Origin: Sphaeroforma sirkka
Taxonomy: Eukaryota; Opisthokonta; Ichthyosporea; Ichthyophonida
DNA: 64,000 bases
NCBI GenBank assembly: GCA_001586965.3
Contig: LUCW03002336.1
Coordinates: forward strand, 1 to 64,000
Direction: 5' to 3'
The notes under the pieces: model-generated
Database searches by the model: none
What the model saw: only the letters and a program-made list of their open reading frames with translations
What the model was told of the DNA's origin: nothing
Part shown: positions 22,390 to 36,299 of the stretch, piece by piece
Position numbering within the stretch: the stretch's first letter is position 1
Layout: every line of letters begins with the position of its first letter
Program-made: the position numbers and the translations under genes

Positions 22390-25300
22390 CGAAAGGGTAT
22401 GTTGTAATAAAGTTACTTGTATGATTGTCGCCATGACTGCTGAATTGCATCGTGGAGGGGAGAATCATGATATAGACTGCGGTATACTGCGACCTAGTTG
22501 ATGTTCGCACTTGCAAAGCGATATATCTCGACATGTCCGAGCACAACAACAGCATGCCTTTGTAATCGACAAACTTTGAGCTTCCAATAGGCATAGTAGG
22601 GGTTGGTGTTACGTTGTTGTTGTATAAGGTTAAACCCAGCCTGAAATCCCAGTCTAAAGTGCCAGTCGGATGGAGTATCTTTAGCGAAATGGGCAAGTTT
22701 GTACTGACCAGTTGAATAGTGTATACGATGTGTGGGTGTGTGTGTGTGTTGTCTTTTGATACATGACACCAATATCCGACGCTAAAGTAGCAATCGGCTT
22801 TCCTCGTATTTAGGACATTCTGATACGGGAAGGCCAGTCGGGCTTCAAACTGTTCTTATCTGCAAATTAAGTGGGATTTGTTTTTGTTGTTTTTTTACTG
22901 AAGCTATCTGTTTCTCAGGTAGCTCTTAACGTTCGGCCCACCGGGCTACTTTTCTCAATCTGTCCATATTTCAACGGTCTTTCGTGATACATGAACGATG
23001 TCAACATGTCATGTTATCTGTTTATGAACCTGTCATAGTTTGACGATATATTGCTTGTAAGCCACTAACTTATTCTGAAAGCAATAGCCAAGTTCGTGAA
23101 AAAAATGAATGTCTCTACGTGTATCACTCAAGTGAGCGGGAGCTGTAGCAGGTTGGGTAGTGAGTGTGTCACGTGAAACATTAAGTTCCGGAGGATAGTT
23201 GGTGATTGATTTGAGGTGTTCATTAGCGACAGCCATGTTGTTGCATCCTAGGTAGTTGTATTATTCGTAAAGGTCATTGCGACTTGTGTTTTGTGGTCAC
23301 ATGTGAGGCAAGATATTAATATTGTTGTGTCGTATGTGGCTGCGGTATTGTACTTTGCTGTGATGTGCATGTAGAGCGTATGTGCTGAGCGTTGCATTAA
23401 GTTTGGTGCATACTTACTAATCAGCAAGATAAGTATAGATAAGCCCATGGCCTGTTGGACCTTGTATTCCGGTAGCATTTTCTATCCCCTCTTAAGGGCC
23501 TCATATAAGTTCTACCACCATGAGGCTCCTGATGACGTGTCATATGTATATTGGTCGCCATGTGGTAAGTGCACCAGAATGTCTTATCCCACACATGCAT
23601 ACGTCTCTCTGGCACTGGCGCCCTGTATCCTCTCTCCTACATTCGCTGGGAGTACCGCTGATACAGCGCTCCATACACTTGTCGATCCGCTTGCGATATG
23701 CAATATACGATATGCTACTACTGGTACACACTTATATGTCATAGTATGAATCATCAATATATCATATACAATACTTGATTTTTGTCTTTATCGAATTCCT
23801 CGCAGATGTGTTCAAAAGCTCCATCGCACAAGCTGGGGAAAGTTTTTTTTTTTTTTTTTTGCCAACTTAGACAAATTATAGTTAAATGTATCAGATCTGT
23901 ACCTGCCAAATACCTGTCGCTTAAATCCACTTGAAATACCGTTTTTTATGAGTTCCATTCTCTCATCCTCATATGCTATTTACGATAATTGATTTCCTAC
24001 AAATAATGCACGTATTATTTTATCTATCGTAGTTATCTCTTGTCTCTATCAGGTGGTGAATGTCAAAATCTGAATCGAAATCCACACAGATAGAGTGGAA
24101 ACCCAAACGCTGAAGGCAAAAAAAGATGACTCCAAGGATGGCAAATTTTCTGCCGCCATGGACAATTCATGTACTATAGGGATGACACTATTTGGTTCAA
24201 TTTTGGGGTAAAATATTATATGTCTTCATGCACACCAGCTTTCATATTTGTTTGAGGCTCTGAGAAGGTTGAAGGGAAGTTAAGATTGTCGAACTGCCGC
24301 GAGAAGCTCGGGGCGAGTGGTGCAACGATGGAAGACACACGGTGCGCTGATCTACGACGATGGGTTCAGAATGCTTCCACCATCGGGTGAGAGCTAAAAT
24401 ATGGATGACATTGTATGAGTTGAAGCTGGCCCACACTCGTAGTGGTGATATGAGCTGAGCCAGTCTGAGTCGTTCTGAACGTGATTCCAAGAAGGGCAAG
24501 GTCATCATCCGCAATTCTGTTTCGAAGCGAAGTTAGAGACTGTCCGATACCACATCACACACCTAAATGCATCATATATCTTGGGCAGCCATATCGGGAA
24601 GTATTATAGGCGGTGCCAGAAGTCTCGAAGATTTGGCCTGTACCGAATCAGGAAATTCTACTTCAACAGAGCGATGAGAGGGGCCATGGGGAACACAGAT
24701 CTATTGACTAGTACTGGATGAGGGTAAATTGGTTCTCGCTGTTCATGGTGAAAGAAGCTCCGAGATGTTCGTGGAGAGTCTATATGTTTTTAGGTGCTGA
24801 TTGTATAGCTGCATAGTAAGCCCGGTCCAATTGGCGGTAGATCAGGGCCCATCAGAATTTGCATTGTTAAGTTACTGATACAAGCAAAGTGATTGGAAGT
24901 AAAGGTCTTATCTCCGGGGCACACTGGACAGAAGCTTCCACCAGTACGATAGCCAGGGCAGGAACGCAACAAATGCGGATTGGGGTGTGTTCACGGCAAT
25001 GTGTAAAGCTTTAATGGGCGAGGGAGAGGGGGGAGGGTTTGTATCATTCAATGATGGGGAGCTATCACCCTATAAATCGGTAGGAACATTGGTGGTGAGC
25101 TTTCCCTGCTATCTCATTAGCTGTGAGACATCCTGTGGTGTTATGTCGGATCTACTCGTGGAGCTTACGCAGTTATCCGTGTTGAGGTGTACACCCCTCT
25201 ACTCGATTCCATATAAGCATAAATACTGAACGGGTATTTATTCGGTCTGTTACGTGTCCAAGTGGGTCTCGTATGTGGGACGAATGGGTTTGTACTGTTG

Positions 25301-27280
25301 ATCGAGTCAAGATGTAGTCCCAGGCAGCCACCAAGGTACTCCGGAAATTGGCGTGCTGGAAGTAAACAGCAAAAGCAGAGAAACCGTATGTGCTTGTATA
25401 TTAGTACTGGGAATACAATCCATGTTATGATGGCTGCTGTTTAGATTGGTGCGGAGTTGTACCCCTCGTACAGCGTTTTCAATATGGCATGCCATATAGG
25501 TGGAGTCTATGCAATAATATGTAGAGCATAGGTGGCCGTTGAAAAAATGAATGCCTTGAATACTGGCAACCGATTTCACGGATGGCGTCAGCTGAATCAT
25601 GAAATTCGTACACCCAGAAAGACACTGTAATCTGAAGTAATACTGCCACAAGGTGGTTCATGTGTTTTACAAAGTCGACCGGTATACCCTTGGACAGTTG
25701 AAATCCTAGATTTCTGGACGGCTGTGGATAGATGTCAGAGCGTTCCACCGCCATGGGCATAGAAGGGATAAGTAGGCGTCTGTTGAGAGTGTTCGTTTTG
25801 AGGAGCCAACTAGTGCTGGCGTGACGAAATGTCATCTGGCGGTACCGTATGCAGCATACTCGATGATCTCTTTCGAGCCAAAAAAAAAAAATCTTGTTCT
25901 AGACTGGATTGGCGACCCCAATAATCAATCGCATTTAAGGAAGGGTTGATGGTTGCAGTCGAACAGACTGAGGAGCCTGGATGAGCGTATCGTCCACAAA
26001 GAAGTAGAAACGGAAGAGTTTCGGTCGGAATTGCAGCTTCACCATCTCAAATTTATATTTTGCTCATCAGACATCACCAACCCAACCGCTGAGAATCGCC
26101 AGAGAGTAGTATTCAATATGACAACACAATATACAACACTTGAAAGCCTCATGGTACCATCTGATCTGTCGGTTTATTATCCGCCAAATGGTCCTCTACT
26201 GCACACGAACGACTTGGCATAAATCCCATAAATTTTAAACGAAGCCCAATACTCACCTGCCTAAAACTTACCTGCAGTTGTCAAACTAATTTATGTTCCA
26301 CTTATTATGGCCCGGTATACAGCGGGAGGTTTCTTTCATATAAATTCAAGATCTCCAGGTGAATAAAAAACGCCCTGGCAAGTCAAACCCCGTACTTAAC
26401 GCTGAAAACTTCTCCAGATGTCTCACGCATATCTACGTAATAAATTACCACTGACAAACAAACAACGTCATCAGGCAGTGACAACTGCAATAAATTCACA
26501 CTTCTATTCCAGGGGGATGATCCCCAGGTACTAGCGATTGAACTGTCTTGCTGAATACCGACAAGGTAAGTTCATGCATATTGCTACATGTCTCTGCGAT
26601 ACTATGTCAGCCGTGATATATATTATTCTAAAAATCTTACATGTAGACTACACTCACAGTCATGTACGCAATTGCAGCAAACCTTATCGTTCGCAGCTCC
26701 AAGCAATAAAAAACTTGGCATTTCAGAACAACACAGAATCTCCTGTACAATTATCATGTGTTATTCCGCTGAGCAAACACTATTGATCCAACATCATTAA
26801 TCCATAAATATTTCACTAGTAGTTCAATCATTTGTCACAACCCACATAGCTTTCAATAAAGAAAAAATTGTCTTCAAAGTATGGGTTGTCGATATATTAA
26901 TTTAAACGGTTCGTTTCTACTTCTGTCCTTGTGTGTATTGATTTCTGAGTTTGCCACGATTTAACAATGCCACTTGTATTAGGTATTGCTCATCAACCTT
27001 GACTTTACTAATCGTAGAATATGAGTTGCGCTTGTCGAAGGTACGGATCACGCGACAAGCAAAGTCGGTACTAGAATATAAGCTTCCACTTGATAACGAA
27101 CACGATATCAGCTGTGGGATATAATATAGTGCCACAACTGGCACGTGCATGTGCGAGGGTTACTACTTAAAAACAGCGACCGTTCTGTTCTGTATATATA
27201 CTTGCTATTGTTCAATGGTAAGACTAAAATAGCTGCCTACACGTGTTTACATAACATAAAGTGATACTCAAATCATCATA
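22390..27280. other. Long stretch with no recognised gene
   Basis: Contains only short frames without family resemblance. The longest are minus 25835-25479 (118 codons) and plus 25953-26222 (89 codons). Poly-T near 23845 and poly-A near 25880 could be tails of very old retroposed copies, but no body can be defined. No RNA gene or microsatellite is seen. Confidence 0.45.
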
Positions 27281-27505
27281 CATGATGTAGTTATGGCTAA
27301 CCGTGGGTATAAACGTGCCATAGGTTCATTGGAGCCGTGCTGGAAGGTCTCAGCATAATAATGAACGAGTCAAAATGTCTTTGGCCACGACAGCACGCAT
27401 CAATTTGTCCATGGTGTACAGTACTTCACAATTTTTTTAATTTGGAATAGATTAATATAATCAATTGGTATCATTTAGTTCAGTTGCCTACACGTGTGGT
27501 CGTGC

Positions 27506-27817
27506 TTAGCCTTCTAAATCAATCAGTCGATTAGTACCGTTCCGTGAGAAAGTGTACCCGAAAAATCCTTTAATCAGCTTTCCAGAAGGCTGCTTCCACC
27601 TCCACAGAACTACGTGCTCCATCAGCTCGAAAGTCAATGAAGCATGCCTGTTTCTAAGGACATTCTGTTTGTCTTGTACATCGATCTTCTTTCTTGCCCT
27701 GATCGCCTCCTTACTTTTGCCTTCTGCATACTTAGGGTAAACACCGCAAGAATGCTTCGGTATTCTGTAAGTAGCATTCGTATTTTCGCAACAAGCCACG
27801 GCGCAATTCATTATCAC
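27506..27817 (-). CDS. Open frame of 103 codons inside the extra segment, unrecognised
   Basis: Starts MIMNCAVACCENTNATYRIP and contains a lysine/arginine-rich middle (SKEAIRARKKIDVQDKQNVL) and a tail with FGYTFSRNGTNRLIDLEG. Composition is protein-like. It sits in sequence that copy B has and copy A lacks, so it may have come with an insertion. No domain or family is recognised, and chance is possible. Confidence 0.25.
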   Translation of the reverse strand: MIMNCAVACCENTNATYRIPKHSCGVYPKYAEGKSKEAIRARKKIDVQDKQNVLRNRHASLTFELMEHVVLWRWKQPSGKLIKGFFGYTFSRNGTNRLIDLEG

Positions 27818-28185
27818 ATTCTCAACTAATTAAACAACGACGTAAGCCGACTACAATTACTACTATAAGCTCATTATAACAAAACTGGTTGTGATTTTTA
27901 TGTTCAATCCTGGGCCATATTTGCTATCTCTCATAACAAATATTTAACGCGCCAAAAAATATCCCGGAACCAAATTTTCCGCGTCTCGGGGGTTTTCTGG
28001 CGAGGGTGTTAGGCTTGTCTATTTAGAAGGCTATGGGTCGTGTACATAATGCATATGGTGTGATAATTACCGATTTGTTCCGATTCACAAATCGCACCAG
28101 ATTTATCTCTTGAAGTCAAATACAATGAGAAAGCAATACGAATAGTGTTTTGAGTTTGAAATAAGTTAATTAATAAGCTACTGTA

Positions 28186-28257
28186 ATCCGCTTGGCCCAG
28201 TGGTAAGGCGTTCGCCTTCGAAGCGAAAGACCGCGAGTTCGATCCTCGCAGTGGAAA
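28186..28257 (+). tRNA. tRNA-Arg(TCG) or tRNA-derived copy 2
   Basis: Identical over 72 bases to the sequence at 19719, with the same stems, TCG anticodon and A-A first acceptor pair. Identity of the tRNA against decayed flanks suggests selection on the tRNA part, gene conversion, or both. Confidence 0.85.
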
Positions 28258-28334
28258 GTTTTGCAAAAAAAATTTGAGGTTTTTTTATGTCATTCTTCAA
28301 TTCTCTCACGGTGTGGATGATGTTTGATCCATTA

Positions 28335-29874
<1,540 letters not shown>

Positions 29875-30506
29875 CGACGTTTCTATCAGCGATTCATAAA
29901 AAGCCTATATAGAGTTATTGGAGCAGGTGGAAGAACACTTTTTATGAATATGTAAATATTGTTCAAGAGGTACAATCTCATAAGCAAGTTCACAAACACC
30001 CATAATTTATAGTACAGAGGCCGTACCAGGCACGTTGGTCTCTTAATTATCTCACCTATATAACACTGCCTATAACGGTATATTTTGTGTTAAATACGCT
30101 TCGAATTTTGCGTTCAGACCATAGTGAGGGTAACTGGGCTACTCAAGTGCTTGCAAGTCGATGGCGTATTAGTTAATAAACGCGTACAGGCTAGCACTCG
30201 AGTATCCAGCTTCAGACCACGTACTGATGATCAACACCGCCATGTAGATGTTTCGATACTCTTTTACATGGCTATAGTGCTGTGTTAAATATTAACCAGC
30301 AGCTGCCAATATTGCGAGGGGGATGTACGAGTATAATGTAAGTTGTGGTTTGATAGAGATATCATACTTGTGTTCAAGACATTTGAGAATACGTGTACGT
30401 AGACCTACTGCTGTCTTCATTGGAAACGTACATATAGCCAGAGTGATCGAATACACGGGAAGAATAGCCGTAACATCTCGATAATATATATAAATAGAAA
30501 TTCGAG

Positions 30507-30812
30507 ATGGAAATAGCAAGGGACAATCAGTGGACGGCCAAAATCTTAAAGCAAGCACGTGTTGAGTTAGAAAATTGTGAAATGATGCAGTATGAACGTT
30601 GTATGGCTTCAAAAATAGCTGACCCTCTCTCAGTTTACTTATTGGAAGAAAGTCATCAAAGTTATCAACAAGTACAAACATTCGTAGATACTATCGATTC
30701 TAATATTGCATTTACGAGCCCACTAATGGGCATATGCTTTGGATATACAAAGGAGTGCATGAGGGAGGATACACTCAAAGAGTTCGCTTGCGCAGAATTA
30801 AACATAAAGTAG
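30507..30812 (+). CDS. Open frame of 101 codons, unrecognised
   Basis: Starts MEIARDNQWTAKILKQARVE; helical, charged N-terminal half, then a hydrophobic stretch with SPLMGICFGYTKECMREDTL. A second frame of 88 codons follows at 30905-31171 and contains a similar C-terminal phrase (CPLIGIMAL), so the two may be diverged duplicates. The second frame runs into the terminal repeat of the retrotransposon, so the insertion cut whatever was there. No family is recognised. Confidence 0.3.
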   Translation: MEIARDNQWTAKILKQARVELENCEMMQYERCMASKIADPLSVYLLEESHQSYQQVQTFVDTIDSNIAFTSPLMGICFGYTKECMREDTLKEFACAELNIK

Positions 30813-30904
30813 CACTGTTATAGAAGTATGATACGAATAACTTTGATTTCTGGCATGGTGTTTACTAAAAGATTGCGATTACACCAAGCACCTAAGGAGG
30901 CAAA

Positions 30905-31171
30905 ATGTTTGATGCCTCAGGCCTGTGTTTAGCTACACACTCGTTAACAAGGGTGTTTGAAGTAGTTTTGAAGGCATTTCACACTACATTGGATAATTAT
31001 AATTTGTTTGCTGCGAATATGCATTTTGATATGAGATTCACTTATCTACAAATGCGTGGGTACACTTTCGACATTAGACATATGACATGCGTAACATTCA
31101 AGGACGAAGTGGTTTTGTCGGAATACGAATCGGCCGTTGCTTGCCCTCTAATCGGTATCATGGCATTGTAA
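30905..31171 (+). CDS. Open frame of 88 codons abutting the LTR element, unrecognised
   Basis: Starts MFDASGLCLATHSLTRVFEV, followed by LKAFHTTLDNYNLFAANMHF and a tail ending in CPLIGIMAL. An AAGGAGG-like purine run precedes the ATG, of no meaning in a eukaryote. Its stop codon lies within the first bases of the LTR, so the natural end is unknown. Possibly related to the frame just upstream. Confidence 0.28.
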   Translation: MFDASGLCLATHSLTRVFEVVLKAFHTTLDNYNLFAANMHFDMRFTYLQMRGYTFDIRHMTCVTFKDEVVLSEYESAVACPLIGIMAL

Positions 31172-31760
31172 ACTTCGATGGAAATTACTAGGTTTCAAAC
31201 TATATTAAACTAAAATACAATTTAGTCAGTTAGGATTTAGCAGTGGTAGCTTGTGTAAGAATGATCGGGACTGCCTCTTGTTAAGAGCCTAAATATCCTC
31301 GATCACACAGGGCGTACCTCTAGCTGTTCTTTATTGAATAATTTTCACTAGAAGTACTAAGTGTTCATGACCACTTGCCTAATTTGTAAATAGACATAAT
31401 AACGTAAGTCACGTTAATACATTAGCTAATATAAATAAAGTTCCATCTGAAGAAAAGTTAATAAAAAAAAGACTTATTGGATTTTGGAGATTGGCGGGAA
31501 GACCAAAATCTATAAGTAGTAGTTCGGAGATTATAAAATTTAGTTTATAATACCCTACATCTACTAATGTCTCAAATAGGTCCAAGTAGATGAGTCATAC
31601 CAAATACTCAGGCTATTGGAGCCATCAAAGTGAATTTAGAACACTTTGGAAATATTGGAAAAAGAGTTTGTACTAAATTATTTAAAATACAAATAAAAAA
31701 CCAATGTATTATCTCAATTGAACTTGATATTTTAGACTGACCGGAGGCCGTATTTCTACA
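31167..31760 (-). repeat. LTR of the Ty3-type element (3' end by its own direction)
   Basis: Begins TGTAAACTTCG and ends TATTTCTACA on the plus strand, the inverted TG...CA pair typical of LTRs. A purine-rich GGGGGCTA tract borders it on the internal side, as expected for the plus-strand primer. Confidence 0.92.
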
Positions 31761-32199
31761 TAGCCCCCAGTAGCTTTTAGAACTACGAACGTACGTTAAG
31801 ATACGATCTAGTTGGTAAAGCGAAAACCAAAGTAAAAAAAACGGTTTCGGTCATGACTTATCGAGTAAGTATGTGCCTATATGTACGAGTTCAAGACTCA
31901 TGTTGTACTCTATGTCGTTTAGTATTTGGTCCAGTAACCATTTCCGATGTAGGCGCCTTACGTTTATTATTTGGTAAGGTAATAGCCAAAGGCTGTTCTT
32001 CATTAGTAAGTAAGTTTGAACAATTTTCTGCACTGTTGGTAAGCAGATCAGAAAGTTTAGTCACGTAGGAAGTAGGTGGCAAATAGGGAATTTCAGATCC
32101 GTCAGGGTTTGTAGTCACCTGAGGAAACCCTTTTCGTTTATCTCGTGTGTTCTTATGTAAACGCTTATTCCATTTCTTATTAAAGATACGAAGAAAGTC

Positions 32200-33640
32200 G
32201 CGAGATTCACGAAATGCATCGGAGGTTAGCCAAGCTACTGTCCCATCCATGAAACGGGTCTTGTAGTAAGTGTAACCGTCTTCGGATGTTTTGTCAATTA
32301 TATCTTTGACTTGTGACTCCATAACTGGTACATCAGAATCAAATGAGCGAGCGAATGAGAGTTCGGAGGTAGGGATACGGTGAGTGTCTAGATTAGTTGC
32401 GCTAGTACCATCAATTTATTCACTTCGTAAGTATCACTCTTCTCATCATGGTAGGAAATAACAAAAGGTCCTATCGTCTTAGAAGAGAGTTCGGTAACGT
32501 TGGTGTTTCGATTTATAATGTTAACGTAATCGCCGACTTTGATCTATACAATGTTTTTAGTGTTATTCCATCGGTCATACGCTTTAAGTAGGACACGATT
32601 CTTGTGCTCGAGTAAACAGGGGTAAACAACGTTCTGCATATGCTCAATCTTTTTTGTAGCCACGGGGTAACGTGTTTCTCGGGCGCAGTTTTATCAAACG
32701 TTGCTTGTAATTCACTATAGCGGCCAAAGAAATAGTGAAACGGGAGTGTTCCAGTTTGAGGATTCATGCAGTTATTCATTTGAGTCTGAACCCATTTCAA
32801 ATGATAAGGCCACATATCCTCAACGTCGTCTAGTGCGGTACGCAAGAGTTTCTTAAGTTCTCTATGACGTGTCTCATTTGCATCCTGCGTTTGAGGTTTG
32901 TAAGGAACACCACGCCTATGGGTCATGCCTGATACGAGTATAAGTGCCTCCATTACGTCGGTACAAAACTCACTACCGTTATCAGAACATAGTACTCGGG
33001 GAAACCGAAGTCATTAAAGACGTGATAGCATAATTCTGCCACTGTTTGTGGACGTTTGTTCGGTATTGCATAAAGCAAGTTATAGCCCGAAGCCACACAT
33101 AAGAAATGACAGATATATGCATCGCCAGTATGCTTGGATCGCGGAGTTTAACCAAATCGACTATGACTCGGCGCATCGGTTGGTCTTCTGTCACACTTTT
33201 TAGGGGTGCCCAACCGTAGCGCTTGATCTGGTTCTTTTCACAATCAGTACAGCGTCGGTATACTTCACGTATGGTTTCTTTCAGCGCCGGGTGATCAAGC
33301 CCTGCACGAATAGCCATTTTATAAGTATGCTCATATGCTCGATGCGTTAAATTATGTATAATTTTAACTCTACTTTCGAGCTCCTCTAAGTCAGTCAGAT
33401 TCTGCGTAACGCTGGCTGGATGAACCATAGTCCTGTTGGAAAGGGCAACCTCGGTATCAGGAGGGGTAGAGTCCTGAGATACATAATTGACAACATTGGA
33501 TTGTTGAAGTATCTTCTTCAGTGGTTTCGCAACTCCTGGCTGTTCTTTAAGCAGCGCTTTAAGTAGTCGAGTGCGAGCTTCAGGTTCTCTTAGAGTTTTG
33601 AGTCTTTGATCCATGGCCTTAGCTAGTTCCATGTTTTTTA
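32200..33640 (-). other. Integrase and chromodomain-like region of the LTR fossil
   Basis: Zinc-binding part with HNLTHRAYEHT and CTDCEKNQ, then catalytic-core phrases (RVIVDLVKL; later GVPYKPQTQDANETRHRELK). A segment near 32.2-32.3 kb (YYKTRFMDGTVAWLTSDAF) resembles a chromodomain, which in related elements directs insertion to silent chromatin. That would suit its place beside a satellite. Confidence 0.8.
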
Positions 33641-33999
33641 CGATCTAATGCCGTTTCAATCGGCATTACCTCGACTGCAATCTTGTTGGGTGCATGTGTT
33701 GTACGAGTCTTGAGCTTTTGTTCAAACTCTTTAGACTCCTCTAGTTTAGCTAAGAATTCGGTTGAGGGTTTCCACTTAGTGGTACTTGCAGGACCGATGC
33801 GACAAACAATGGTGTTTTTCCAAGGTGTCTTCTTAATAGAATAGGATCCCTGATACAAGAACGTGTCGGTTTCACGGTCGACATAAATAGGTTCGTCTTG
33901 AATCATATTAATTAAATCACGTATCCATGGGTCGGAGTTACGTAAGGGACAACACAGCGTAATGGTAGATTTAGTAATATTAACATAATTTAACAACTG

Positions 34000-36060
34000 G
34001 CGATAAGTTGACAAGGTGGGTTAGCCCACGTATTATGCTTTGATAAGTCAAGCTGAAATGCATCACCTTTAGGATGAGTCAACGACCTATATTCAGAAAC
34101 CTGTTTGTTATGTTCTGCGGCGAACATATCAACAGTAAATGGACCCCATCGTGATTGAGCGAGGTTAAACCATTTCTTATTTAGCATCCAATCGGTTGCT
34201 AATAACTCCTTGACTGTTTTCTGGTAGTCGGGCACAAGTCGAGAGAGCATGTCAGGAAGATGGTTATGTATTCCTGGTATGTGTGTTATATTAAAAGCGA
34301 ACTTGGCAATAATGTCATGCCAGCGGCTCACCAACTGTGAATCAGGGTTCATATCTTTTAAGTATATTAAAGACTTTTGATCACAGGCGACAGTAAAGTA
34401 ACTTCCATAAAGGTAGTCTTTAAACTGTCTTAGCGCAGTAACTATAGCAAGGAGCTCTTGTTTAACGGTAGGGTAATTCTGTTGACTCTTATTATAACTC
34501 TTGCTAAAGAATTGCATGTAGCGCGGTTTACCATTTATCGTTTGGTAAAGCACTCCACCTACCGCTCGATCTGAAGCGTCGGTTGCTACTTGGAATGGGA
34601 CACCATCCGCAGGGTACTGCATGATGGGTGCGTCCATTACTTTACTTTTGACTAGTTTAAATGCATCATCACATTCTTTAGTCCAAAGCTTTCCCAAAGG
34701 TCCTTTGTGCAGCCGTAGGTGACTGAAAGGCTTTAAGTAATGAGAAAGATGCGGTACCGAATCCGAGAAGAAGTTAACAAACCCACACACAGAGTTCACA
34801 TCTCTTCCAGTAATTGGTGTTGATAAATCCAACAGAAACTGTTTCTTGCCAGGATCAATTTCTACCCCTGCTGCAGATACTTTGTAGCCAAGTAAGTGTA
34901 TAGTATCTTTAGCAAAAGAACACTTTGTCTTCGTTAATCTTAAGTTTAGCATGATTAAGTCGCTTTAAGACTTCTTTAACGAGTTTAGCATGTTCATGTG
35001 CTGTCTTTGTAAAGATAACTATATCATCTAAATAGACTGATACGTTATACGACAGGTCCGCAAATAGTTCCATCATGACTTGTTGGAAGAAAGAAGGTAA
35101 CATGTGTAAGCCTTCAGGTGCACCTTTAAACTGGTACTTCTTACCTTGCCAAGTAAAGGAAAAGTATTTCCTATGAGGCTCATATATCTGTAGTTGATGA
35201 ATTGCAGCTTTTAAGTCTATCTTGGAAAAGATAGTCGCACCCTCCATTTTGCGTAGTATCTCGCTTATCTTAGGTAAGGGAAAACTATGTTGCGGAATTA
35301 GTTTGTTGATTGGCGACAGGTCTAGTACTACTCTTGTTTTACTAAACGTTCCATCAGATTTATATTGATCGACCGCTAAGAGAGCTAAGTTAACTGGGGT
35401 TGCATCATAATTGATTTCAATTAGACCCTGTTTTAACCAATCTTCGATTTGGGTTTTGACAACGTCTTTGTGTCTCCAACTCACGTAGTTATGTGAAGAA
35501 CACTTTAACTTAGAGAAGTCGACGTTTGTTAAGTCAAGTCTAACGTACCCATTAGAGAACTTAAACATACACCAGTCAGTTATTGCAATCTTCCTGTTTT
35601 GTATAGTTAAGTCCATAATTATATCGGTGAAGTGCGGAATCATATCCTTTGCTTCACCTTCCGGAGGTTTAGGTATCTTTAACATATTATCATCTGACTG
35701 ATCTTTATTCGGGTCTAGCCCATTAGGCAGACCAGTGAGTGTTATACCTAAACTGAGAAGATCAGTCATACCTATAATTAAATCGTATTTCTGAGACATG
35801 TCAGTAACGATTAGGTGAGTCTTCACTTCTCTTCTATCTGACAGCATTATGTGTGCATAGTCAATGGCTTGTTCGCAAGTAGTAACTTTGCCATTTCCCA
35901 AGATTAAATCAGTTGTTTCGTTATGGACAGCCATATCTGTAGCGTAGGCTACTCGGCGTGAGATAGCAGAGACTTCAGCCCCTGGATCAAATAGTGCCAA
36001 CGAAAACTGTTTGAAAGATACGTTCATCTCCTTTGGTATAGATTTTATTGAACATTTTCT
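34000..36060 (-). other. Protease, reverse transcriptase and RNase H region of the LTR fossil
   Basis: Protease signature DPGAEVSAIS lies near 36.0 kb. Reverse transcriptase signatures are near 35.0-35.5 kb (KIDLKAAIHQLQI, FKGAPEGLHMLP, SVYLDDIVIF) and RNase H near 34.6 kb. Between RNase H and integrase is a segment with FTVDMFAAEHNKQ and WANPP, a phrase better known from DIRS elements but also met in some Ty3 polyproteins. Confidence 0.88.
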
Positions 36061-36299
36061 CATAATCTTGCTCTAGTGCACACAAATGGTACTGTCAGTG
36101 CTTAACTTGGACGTCCGGTAAGTCCTTGCAATCCTCTTTGTGCCAACCGTTAGTACCCTTGCAAATAGCACACTCTTTCATATAGTGTCCAAAATCTGGC
36201 TTGCCTGGTGCACACTTAACAGGGTCGTGTCTACCATTCCACTTGCCATTACGTTTTGTGAGGTTGTAGCCACACTTCTTGCAAGGCGCTCTCACCTTC

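Larger units (their letters stand above)
27285..28330 (+). repeat. Decayed dispersed repeat carrying the tRNA-Arg (copy B)
   Basis: Starts with GTTATGGCTAACCGTGGG and TGTACAGTACTTCACAAT, as in copy A. It then has TTCAGTTGCCTACACGTGTG (shared with the inverted copy at 48.84 kb), the tRNA at 28186, and CTCACGGTGTGGATGATGTT at about 28303. Compared with copy A it holds some 600 extra bases, including a 103-codon minus-strand frame (27817-27506) that is not recognised. Confidence 0.65.

Noticed and set aside
25479-25835. 118-codon minus-strand frame considered as a transposon polymerase fragment
   Set aside because: A phrase like LGFQLSKGIPVDF recalls reverse transcriptases, but no catalytic motif or neighbouring domain supports this.
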